DNA of 6,840 bases from an uncultured Eubacteriales bacterium (GTDB lineage: Bacteria > Bacillota > Clostridia > Peptostreptococcales > Anaerovoracaceae). Every line of letters begins with the position of its first letter. Positions within the stretch are counted from its first letter, which is position 1. The notes beneath the pieces are model-generated. The model was not told the DNA's origin, ran no database searches, and worked only from the letters and a program-made list of their open reading frames with translations. The DNA lies in the NCBI GenBank assembly GCA_902797195.1, contig CADBRY010000073.1, positions 1 through 6,840 of the forward strand. Reading direction: 5' to 3'. Below are positions 1 through 5,809 of the stretch, piece by piece. The translations under genes were made by a program, and so were the position numbers.

Positions 1-165
1 ATTGGAAACAGTGCCGGAAGTTGCCTTTACATCTGTGCTGTCCGAATTGGAAATTGAAGAATCGATGGAATCATCTGCCATGACCGGGGTCATTGTTGCA
101 AATGAAAATAAAACCGCTATGATTGTGACTCTGATGATGGTGTTGATCGTGAAATGTCTGGTCAT
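1..165 (-). CDS. secreted protein, 5' end only (runs off window start)
   Basis: Partial gene read leftwards from an ATG at 165-163; 55 codons stay open to the window edge. The first 30 residues form a classical signal peptide: a short basic start (R3, H4), a second basic residue (R12), a hydrophobic core (about 13-27), and a Val-Met-Ala site predicting cleavage after A30. The visible mature part (31-55) is rich in Ser, Thr and Asp, like a flexible linker behind a signal peptide. A purine-rich Shine-Dalgarno (GAGGGGG on this strand) ends 6 nt before the ATG. The opposite strand is also open here, but that reading lacks a ribosome site and makes no recognisable protein. Function cannot be told from this fragment; it is probably exported or cell-surface. 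It is divergent from the acetyltransferase gene and seems to share its control region. Confidence 0.72.
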   Translation of the reverse strand, partial: MTRHFTINTIIRVTIIAVLFSFATMTPVMADDSIDSSISNSDSTDVKATSGTVSN

Positions 166-192
166 AATTGTCCCCCTCGCTTTCGTATTTCA

Positions 193-222
193 ATCTTAAC
201 ATATAAAGTAGAGATTAATCAA
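193..222 (-). promoter_or_regulatory. predicted promoter of the leftward secreted-protein gene
   Basis: Read on the minus strand, a -35 TTGATT (222-217) and a -10 TAAGAT (198-193) are separated by 18 nt. The -10 is preceded by TGT, an extended -10 (TGnTAAGAT). Transcription would start near 186 and give a leader of about 20 nt that includes the Shine-Dalgarno. The four-copy TGTAAC operator begins 7 bp upstream of the -35, about positions -44 to -87, a normal place for an activator. Each hexamer matches consensus at 4 of 6 bases, so this is a moderate prediction. Confidence 0.5.
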
Positions 223-229
223 GAGAAAA

Positions 230-273
230 TGTAACTCTTTTATAACTTCCCTGTAACCTTTCTATAACTTGAA
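230..273. promoter_or_regulatory. four-copy 11-bp direct repeat, putative response-regulator operator (box A)
   Basis: Four consecutive 11-bp units begin at 230, 241, 252 and 263. Their hexamers on the plus strand are TGTAAC, TATAAC, TGTAAC and TATAAC, each followed by a pyrimidine-rich pentamer except the last (TTGAA). The phasing is exact. One helical turn between hexamers is typical of OmpR/PhoB-family sites, and TGTAAC-N5 fits the WalR consensus TGTWAH-N5-TGTWAH; the TATAAC units deviate at one base. The array fills the space between two divergent predicted -35 elements, with gaps of 7 bp (left) and 6 bp (right). The 11-bp order is seen directly; operator function and regulator identity are inferred. 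Confidence 0.7.
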
Positions 274-279
274 TAAAGG

Positions 280-308
280 TTGAAAAATAAACCTGTGAGA
301 ATTAAAAT
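280..308 (+). promoter_or_regulatory. predicted sigma-A promoter of the acetyltransferase gene
   Basis: TTGAAA (280-285), a 17-nt spacer and TAAAAT (303-308): each hexamer matches the housekeeping consensus at 5 of 6 bases and the spacing is optimal. Six bases separate the -10 from the ATG at 315, so transcription should start at or beside the first codon. This would make a leaderless or near-leaderless mRNA. The box A repeats end 6 bp upstream of the -35. Confidence 0.6.
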
Positions 309-314
309 ACAAGT

Positions 315-884
315 ATGGAAATGGACATAAAAGAATTGCTTGAACGCTTTAATAGCGGAGAAACATTGGGTGAAGATCCCGATATGATCGAGCTCATGCG
401 CTTCTACAGCAGAGAAGCCCAGAAGATAACAATGAAAATCAACACGGTCTACCACGAACCTGATGAACTTGCGGAGCTTTTCTCCCGGCTCATCGGCAAA
501 CCGGTAGGCGAGAATTTTGGTATGTTTCCGCCTTTTTACACTGATTTCGGCAAGAACATCACCATAGGTGACAATGTGTTCATAAACGCCGGATGCAAGT
601 TCCAGGATCAGGGCGGGATAACCATAGACGACGGAGCTCTCATAGGTCACGGTGTGGTTCTGGCCACTCTGAACCACGATCTGGACCCGGAAAAACGTCA
701 GCAGCTCCACCCTGCGCCTATCCACATTGGAAAGCGGGTCTGGATCGGGGCGAATGCCACAGTGACTCAGGGGGTTACCATAGGAGATAATTCCGTGGTG
801 GCGGCGGGGGCCGTCGTGAACAGCGATGTTCCTCCCGATACCATCGTGGGAGGCGTGCCCGCCCGCATCATAAGGCACTTATAA
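315..884 (+). CDS. sugar O-acetyltransferase, maltose/galactoside acetyltransferase (LacA/NodL/Maa) type
   Basis: A 189-residue cytosolic enzyme of the left-handed beta-helix acyltransferase family, which moves an acetyl group from acetyl-CoA to a hydroxyl of a sugar or sugar-containing acceptor. The N-terminal part (about 4-60) is the helical cap of maltose-acetyltransferase proteins. Hexapeptide repeats run from about 80 to 180 (ITIGDN, ITIDDG, IHIGKR, VTIGDN). The expected catalytic histidine lies in NHDLDP (H121), and the end has the family signature GGVPARIIR. Length is normal for the family. Substrate cannot be assigned; free sugars or a surface glycan are both possible. Start choice is uncertain: ATG 315 and ATG 321 are in frame and neither has a clear Shine-Dalgarno. 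The predicted promoter favours 315 as a leaderless start. The phosphatase gene follows after 40 bp, probably in one operon. Confidence 0.88.
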   Translation: MEMDIKELLERFNSGETLGEDPDMIELMRFYSREAQKITMKINTVYHEPDELAELFSRLIGKPVGENFGMFPPFYTDFGKNITIGDNVFINAGCKFQDQGGITIDDGALIGHGVVLATLNHDLDPEKRQQLHPAPIHIGKRVWIGANATVTQGVTIGDNSVVAAGAVVNSDVPPDTIVGGVPARIIRHL

Positions 885-924
885 CCGGGTATATCGGCAA
901 TTAATATAGAAAGGGTATTCGATA

Positions 925-2265
925 ATGGAATCTCTTTTTGCGAGAATGACAGGGACGCTGGCCGTCCTCATATCTGTCGCTTTTGTAATCGGAAGCGGAG
1001 AGTTTCTGCCCTTGTTTTCGGTGTATAAGCAAACCTGGAAGACCAGGCTGATTTCCGGAATAACAGGCGGAGTTTTTGGCATATATGGAAACCTGGCAGG
1101 CGCAGACATAAATGGAGCCATAGTATCCATAAGGGATATCGGCCCCATGCTTGCAGGTTTTTTGGGAGGCCCGATAGGAGGACTGATCGCTGGACTCATC
1201 GCCGGCGCCCACAGACTGCTCCTTGGTGGGATAACGGCCCAGGCCTGTATCGTAGCCACTTGCCTCATCGGTTTGATATGCGGCCTGCTTGCAATGTTCT
1301 TCGGAGATAGAGTAGTGCGCCCCGTGAGAGCCTATGCTATTGGAATGGTGCTGGAGGCCATGCACCTTGGCATAGTTCTCATCATGGTCAAGCCATTTTC
1401 CACGGCATGGGGTATCGTGGAGCAGATCGCCATACCCTTTATCGTGATAAACGGCGTGGGAATTGGCGTGATGATCTGGATCATTCAGATCATCAATAAA
1501 CGAAGGAACCTGGAAGCTGAGCGGAACAGGATGAAATCTGAACTGTCCGTGGCTTCACATATCCAGTTGTCCATGCTGCCGGTGGTCACTGAACGATCTC
1601 CCGGTCGTGATGACATAAAGCTTGCCACATCCATAGAACCCGCCAAGGAAGTGGGCGGCGATTTTTACGACTTCTTTTTCGTGGATAAAACTCACATGGT
1701 GCTCGTCATAGCCGACGTATCCGGCAAGGGGATACCGGCGGCTCTTTTCATGGTCAAGGCCAAACAGACCATACAGAACAGCATTCGAAAAACACACAGC
1801 ATCGCAGAAGCCATGACCGATGCAAACGATGAGCTTTGTTCCAACAATGAAGCCGAAATGTTCGTAACGGCATGGGTGGGCGTGCTGGATCTTGAGACCT
1901 GGACGATCAGGTATGTTTGCGCCGGGCACAATCCCCCAATGCTCACAAGCGCTGACGGGTCGACTTTCATCAAAGGCAAGGGCCTTGTGCTCGCTGCGAT
2001 GGAAGGCTTCGTATATAAGGAGAACGAGCTCACTCTGGAAAAGGGTGACAGACTGTTTCTATACACCGACGGGGTCTCGGAAGCTGAGAACGTGGACCAC
2101 GATCTATATGGAGAAGAAAGGCTCCAATCCTGTCTGGATGATTCCAAAGATCTCAACGTGGACGCAACCATTGAGGCGGTAAAGGAAAGCATGTCAAAGC
2201 ATGTTGGCAAGGCGGACCAGTTCGATGACATAACCATGATGTGCCTCCAGAGAATCGGAGATTGA
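925..2265 (+). CDS. membrane-bound PP2C/SpoIIE-type serine phosphatase with LytS-like 5TM sensor domain
   Basis: A 446-residue fusion. Residues 1 to about 190 are hydrophobic, with several membrane segments, and carry the 5TM receptor pattern of the LytS/YhcK group, including the run GLIAGAHRLLLGG around H96-R97. A charged, probably coiled-coil linker (about 190-217) leads into a SpoIIE/RsbU-type PP2C domain (about 230-445). Its metal-binding acidic residues are all present: GGDFYD (D246, D249), ADVSGKG (D264), YTDGVSEAE (D382) and FDDIT (D434, D435); AGHNPP is also conserved. The domain should be an active Mn/Mg phosphatase removing phosphate from serine or threonine, classically on an anti-sigma-factor antagonist. 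No such partner or kinase is nearby. A GAAAGGG ribosome site lies about 8 nt before the ATG. It probably shares a transcript with the acetyltransferase. Ligand and target are unknown. Confidence 0.9.
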   Translation: MESLFARMTGTLAVLISVAFVIGSGEFLPLFSVYKQTWKTRLISGITGGVFGIYGNLAGADINGAIVSIRDIGPMLAGFLGGPIGGLIAGLIAGAHRLLLGGITAQACIVATCLIGLICGLLAMFFGDRVVRPVRAYAIGMVLEAMHLGIVLIMVKPFSTAWGIVEQIAIPFIVINGVGIGVMIWIIQIINKRRNLEAERNRMKSELSVASHIQLSMLPVVTERSPGRDDIKLATSIEPAKEVGGDFYDFFFVDKTHMVLVIADVSGKGIPAALFMVKAKQTIQNSIRKTHSIAEAMTDANDELCSNNEAEMFVTAWVGVLDLETWTIRYVCAGHNPPMLTSADGSTFIKGKGLVLAAMEGFVYKENELTLEKGDRLFLYTDGVSEAENVDHDLYGEERLQSCLDDSKDLNVDATIEAVKESMSKHVGKADQFDDITMMCLQRIGD

Positions 2266-2313
2266 TTTCCTGCCAAGCAAATCGTTGCCTTTGCACATTG
2301 ACGGATCTTCGGA

Positions 2314-2336
2314 GTTTGGTTACAATAGGGTTACAC
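2314..2336. promoter_or_regulatory. 23-bp operator-like element, left copy (box B)
   Basis: On the plus strand it holds GTTACA at 2319-2324 and again at 2330-2335, an 11-bp period; on the minus strand this reads TGTAAC-CCTAT-TGTAAC, a perfect fit to TGTWAH-N5-TGTWAH. The whole 23 bp matches the reverse complement of 3526-3548 at 22 positions. It lies 44 bp upstream of the secreted FN3-like gene. A weak -10 candidate, TATCAG (2348-2353), would put the element at about -41 to -25, near the position of box C relative to its own -10, but in reverse orientation. No standard -35 is visible. Of the rest of the 2266-2379 gap, only the ribosome site is recognisable; no convincing terminator for the phosphatase gene was found. 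Confidence 0.6.
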
Positions 2337-2379
2337 TAAATAGATCTTATCAGTAAAGTATAACCCGACGGAGACCGAA

Positions 2380-3477
2380 ATGAAGTTAAAGAGAGCGATA
2401 ACACTTTTTGTAATAACGGCAATGTTTTTCACCTGTGCCCAGATCATGACCGGCACTGAAGTTGACGCGGCGACAGCCCCGAAAGGAGTCTCAAAATTTG
2501 GAGCCAGGGGGATAACCGCGTACAAAGCCACGTTATACTGGAGCAAAGTCAACGGAGTCAGCGGCTACGCCATCGCAAAGAACGGAACCACCATAAGGTA
2601 CTTTGGCCCCAATGTGCTGCAGATGACCGACGTGGGACTTGCCATAAACACCACCTATTATTATTCAGTCAGAACATATAAGCTGGTGAGGACCAGACAG
2701 TGGTACAACAAGAAGACGAGGAAGTGGCAGAACTCCATGCCCGCAAAGAAATATCGGGGCAGCTCCAGATATGCCAATGTCAAAGTGTTCAGCGCCAGCC
2801 TTCCTCTTAAGGTAAAGACAACGAATCCCGTCTACAGAGGACACGGCATCACCATCAAAGCCAACCAGATAGGATCAAAACCCTACACCTTCAAAGAGAA
2901 GGGAACGGCCTGCTCTGAATGCGGACGAGGAGGCCTGACATGGACCCTTACATTTAACAGAGTCAAGGGAATTTTCAGCCTGAGAACCGTGGGAAACAGC
3001 GTAGACTATCGCAAAGCATGTCACCATCACGACAGCATCAGCCTTGTGGGAAAATGCGATACCGGCGGAGCTCAGTTTGGAAAAGATAATAACGGAAATA
3101 TCGGGTTGATCGACAAGTCAAATGAGGGAGTGCTTCTGAACGATCAGACACATCTTGTACACTCCCACAACTTCCCGGGCATGACCCAGGCGGAACTTGC
3201 GGAGATGGCACTTTCCGCGCTCAGGGAGATGAAGGTAACGGATTCTGAAGGCAATGAGGTGAAAAAATACCCCGATGTCAAATGGAATGGCGGGAAGTCG
3301 TTTACCTACACGGCCAAGGGTACTGCAAGCGAAACCAGCGGTATCAGCGTAGCTCCGGCAGATCTGAAGGTGGACGGCAAGGACATCTACTGCAGCAAGA
3401 CTCCCATAAAATGGGGTGATTCCACCATCTACTGCTACGATTGCGGTAAGCCTGTCTCAAGACCTGCCAACTGGTAG
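2380..3477 (+). CDS. secreted protein with FN3-like domain and an unrecognised Cys/His-rich C-terminal region
   Basis: 365 residues. The start is supported by ACGGAGA about 6 nt upstream and by a clear signal peptide: KLKR start, hydrophobic core 6-23, Val-Asp-Ala site with cleavage predicted after A30. C19 is not in a good lipobox, so this is probably not a lipoprotein. Residues about 34-140 resemble a fibronectin type III fold, with W54, GYAI at 62-65 and YYYSVRTY at 93-100. The 140-365 part is not recognised. It has seven cysteines: CSEC (178/181), C214 followed by three histidines, C226, C338 and CYDC (352/355), plus H258, H261 and H263 in HLVHSH. Two CxxC knuckles and clustered histidines suggest a zinc site, or disulfides if oxidised outside the cell. 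A wall or matrix role is possible but unproven. Operator-like elements flank the gene on both sides. Confidence 0.85.
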   Translation: MKLKRAITLFVITAMFFTCAQIMTGTEVDAATAPKGVSKFGARGITAYKATLYWSKVNGVSGYAIAKNGTTIRYFGPNVLQMTDVGLAINTTYYYSVRTYKLVRTRQWYNKKTRKWQNSMPAKKYRGSSRYANVKVFSASLPLKVKTTNPVYRGHGITIKANQIGSKPYTFKEKGTACSECGRGGLTWTLTFNRVKGIFSLRTVGNSVDYRKACHHHDSISLVGKCDTGGAQFGKDNNGNIGLIDKSNEGVLLNDQTHLVHSHNFPGMTQAELAEMALSALREMKVTDSEGNEVKKYPDVKWNGGKSFTYTAKGTASETSGISVAPADLKVDGKDIYCSKTPIKWGDSTIYCYDCGKPVSRPANW

Positions 3478-3479
3478 GC

Positions 3480-3501
3480 CAACCGGTGGTCAACCGGTGA
3501 G
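3480..3501. repeat. tandem 11-bp repeat with CAACCGGTG core
   Basis: CAACCGGTG occurs at 3480-3488 and again at 3491-3499, exactly 11 bp apart. Each unit contains the palindrome ACCGGT, so the two copies can also pair as a 6-bp stem with a 5-nt loop (3482-3498). It begins 2 bp after the stop of the secreted-protein gene and ends 26 bp before the 3527 TGTAAC repeat. No T-run follows, so it is not a usual terminator. One-turn spacing would suit a DNA-binding protein. Confidence 0.5.
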
Positions 3502-3525
3502 CCACGTCTTTGCCACCTCGTTAAG

Positions 3526-3548
3526 GTGTAACCCTTTTGTAACCAAAC
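3526..3548. promoter_or_regulatory. 23-bp operator-like element, right copy (box C)
   Basis: TGTAAC at 3527-3532 and 3538-3543 with CCTTT between, a perfect TGTWAH-N5-TGTWAH match. This is the inverse of box B with one difference in 23 bp. The second hexamer ends 10 bp before a TATAAT, so the element takes the place of the -35. That is the layout of activator-dependent PhoB/OmpR-type promoters. It probably controls the urea-transporter-family gene downstream. Confidence 0.68.
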
Positions 3549-3553
3549 TACAA

Positions 3554-3559
3554 TATAAT
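3554..3559 (+). promoter_or_regulatory. TATAAT -10 element of the box C promoter
   Basis: A perfect -10 hexamer with no recognisable -35 at 16-18 bp; the corresponding place is held by the TGTAAC repeats. Transcription would start near 3566, at the base of the stem-loop at 3567-3611. The next gene is the transporter starting at 3649. Confidence 0.6.
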
Positions 3560-3566
3560 TTTAAAA

Positions 3567-3611
3567 AAAATAAATGCCAGACAGCTGTTATGACAGCCTG
3601 ACATTTATTTT
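3567..3611 (+). terminator. strong stem-loop: possible bidirectional terminator or 5'-terminal mRNA hairpin
   Basis: The outer stem pairs AAAATAAATG (3567-3576) with CATTTATTTT (3602-3611). An inner stem pairs GCTGT (3584-3588) with ACAGC (3593-3597) around a TATG loop, and CAG/CTG pair between them. A-rich and T-rich flanks make it look like an intrinsic terminator readable from either strand, which could end the secreted-protein transcript. It begins at the predicted start of the box C transcript, so it may instead cap or attenuate the transporter mRNA. Confidence 0.6.
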
Positions 3612-3648
3612 AGTTATAGGGTTGAATTCGATTAGAAAGAGGTGCTCT

Positions 3649-4725
3649 ATGGGAGCATTGGCGTCGTGCCCCTTTCCCTTTCTGAACCAGTGGAAAGATC
3701 TTGTGGATAAGAACAAAGTCGCCGGATTCATCGATGCGATTTTGTGCTCATATTCTCAGATAATTTTTAATGACAATTCCTTCGCGGGCATTGTGCTTAT
3801 TATTGCCACATTCTGCGTCTCGCCTCAGGTGGGCGTGGGAGGCATGGTATGCACAGTCACCGCGGTGATCTACCTGAAGCTCCTCAAAGTTGATCCAATG
3901 ATGATCCGACTTGGGGTGTACGGATTCTGTCCGGCCCTTTCAGGGATAATCATGGCAAGCCTTATTTTTTCCGATGGCATGAATGTCCACTTCTTTGTGT
4001 TCCTCATACTTGCCGCAATTTTCTGCGTCACTGTAAACCTGGCTCTTGCGGCGGTGTTCGGAAGATGGGATGCATCGGGCCTGGGACTGCCCTTCGGATT
4101 TACGACCCTCGTATTCATGGCGGCTGCCCAGAACATGGCATTCGTGGCTCAGCCGGATACCATAGTCGCTCACAGCGCCCCGATAGTAGACCCTTCAATG
4201 GCACAGGCGATGACGGGTATGGAAATGATACAGGCTCTCTACGCCGGTATAGCTGAACTCTTTGGAGGGATCACCCTCCTGCCGGCAATTTTAATAGGAA
4301 TCGCCCTGCTCTTTGGTTCGAGGATCGACTTCATTTCCTCCATACTTGGAGCAGCCGTATCCACGGCGGCGGCGGTTTTCTTCGGAGTTCCCACCACTCC
4401 CATAATCCTGGGACTCTACGGATACAGCGGCATGCTGCTGATGCTGGTGCTCACCCGATCCTTTAAGATCACTCCCGCATCTTATGTGCTGTTCCTGATA
4501 ATGGCGGCCATAAGTTCATTCCTTGCGGCCTGGCTTACGGTAAGCACAGGTCTCATCGGCGCCGTGGGAGGGCCCATTCCTTTCTCTCTCACATGCTGCG
4601 CTCTGATGCTGGCCGCGCCCAACATCGGAAGCATGGAGTATAACGCGCCCAAGTACTGGGGCGTCCCGGAAACCATCCCGGCCATCAAAAAGGCAATGCT
4701 GGCTCAGGAGGACATTGCCGGGTAA
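3649..4725 (+). CDS. urea transporter (UT) family channel protein
   Basis: A very hydrophobic 358-residue integral membrane protein with about ten membrane segments. It shows the two-fold internal repeat of the UT family, which conducts urea passively across the membrane: SQIIFNDNSFAG (36-47) resembles the family's GxGQxxFxNNxxxG block, and LGVYGF (88-93) is echoed by LGLYGY (254-259), 166 residues later. The LPxxTxPF-type motif of the family is only partly kept (GLPFGF at 146-151; GVPTTP at 246-251), so a related small solute is possible. The ATG at 3649 is chosen because AAAGAGGTG lies just upstream. The frame is open back to an ATG at 3574, but that codon sits inside a stem-loop without a ribosome site. 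No urease gene is in view. Expression probably depends on box C. Confidence 0.82.
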   Translation: MGALASCPFPFLNQWKDLVDKNKVAGFIDAILCSYSQIIFNDNSFAGIVLIIATFCVSPQVGVGGMVCTVTAVIYLKLLKVDPMMIRLGVYGFCPALSGIIMASLIFSDGMNVHFFVFLILAAIFCVTVNLALAAVFGRWDASGLGLPFGFTTLVFMAAAQNMAFVAQPDTIVAHSAPIVDPSMAQAMTGMEMIQALYAGIAELFGGITLLPAILIGIALLFGSRIDFISSILGAAVSTAAAVFFGVPTTPIILGLYGYSGMLLMLVLTRSFKITPASYVLFLIMAAISSFLAAWLTVSTGLIGAVGGPIPFSLTCCALMLAAPNIGSMEYNAPKYWGVPETIPAIKKAMLAQEDIAG

Positions 4726-4755
4726 ATCCTATAGGGCAGGTAATTCAAATAGTTA

Positions 4756-4784
4756 TGGACAATTGGCTCCGGGTATAGTATCAT
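4756..4784 (+). promoter_or_regulatory. predicted promoter of rpsB-tsf
   Basis: TGGACA (4756-4761), 17-nt spacer, TATCAT (4779-4784); each hexamer is 5 of 6 to consensus. The start would fall near 4791, leaving a leader of about 175 nt before rpsB. Overlapping TATAGT/TAGTAT sequences at 4774-4781 are alternative -10s with poorer spacing. Confidence 0.55.
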
Positions 4785-4790
4785 GTACAT

Positions 4791-4967
4791 CGGCGCCATT
4801 TTTTATGGCGAGAATTAATTTGCACACGGTTGCTTGGGAAAGCCGGTGCCTTAACGGCCTTATCCGTTGCCTTTGCAAAGGCAATGAAGGCTGTCGCGCG
4901 AAGCGTGCATAAGGATGTTTTCCCGAAGGCTTCCGTGGAAGTATGAAAAACCGAAAGGAGAAACAGA
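4791..4967 (+). promoter_or_regulatory. structured 5' leader of rpsB, possible autoregulatory r-protein leader
   Basis: No gene is seen here; the short open frames lack ribosome sites. Several helices can be drawn: CGCCAT/ATGGCG (4794-4799 with 4805-4810, loop of five T), GCCG/CGGC (4842-4845 with 4855-4858) or the competing AACGG/CCGTT (4853-4857 with 4864-4868), and TTGCCTT/AAGGCAA (4867-4873 with 4878-4884, loop TGCA). TGCAC (4821-4825) can pair with GTGCA (4905-4909), closing a multibranch. The 3' end carries the rpsB Shine-Dalgarno AAAGGAG (4954-4960). S2 represses rpsB-tsf through the leader in E. coli; the same job here is inferred. Confidence 0.5.
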
Positions 4968-5783
<816 letters not shown>

Positions 5784-5809
5784 TAATAACCATCAGGAGG
5801 TAAATAGAT

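Noticed and set aside
2..199. Plus-strand open frame of 65 codons beginning with TTG
   Set aside because: No ribosome site and no recognisable protein; the opposite strand carries a proper Shine-Dalgarno, promoter and signal peptide.
240..878. Long minus-strand open frame of 212 codons
   Set aside because: It is the complement of the well-supported acetyltransferase, runs through the operator repeats, and has no family features.
2283..2295. 13-bp exact match CGTTGCCTTTGCA repeated at 4865-4877
   Set aside because: One such match is near chance expectation in a window this size, and only the second copy lies in a hairpin context.
2314..3548. Insertion sequence or transposon bounded by the 23-bp inverted repeats
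   Set aside because: No transposase between the ends, no target duplication outside them, and the repeats coincide with a regulator-type motif also present at 230-273.
3574..3648. Upstream in-frame ATG extending the transporter by 25 residues
   Set aside because: It lies inside the stem-loop at 3567-3611 with no ribosome site; ATG 3649 has a good one and gives a normal family N-terminus.
4715..4912. Open frame of 65 codons through the rpsB leader
   Set aside because: Overlaps the transporter's end, has no ribosome site, and crosses the predicted promoter and leader helices.
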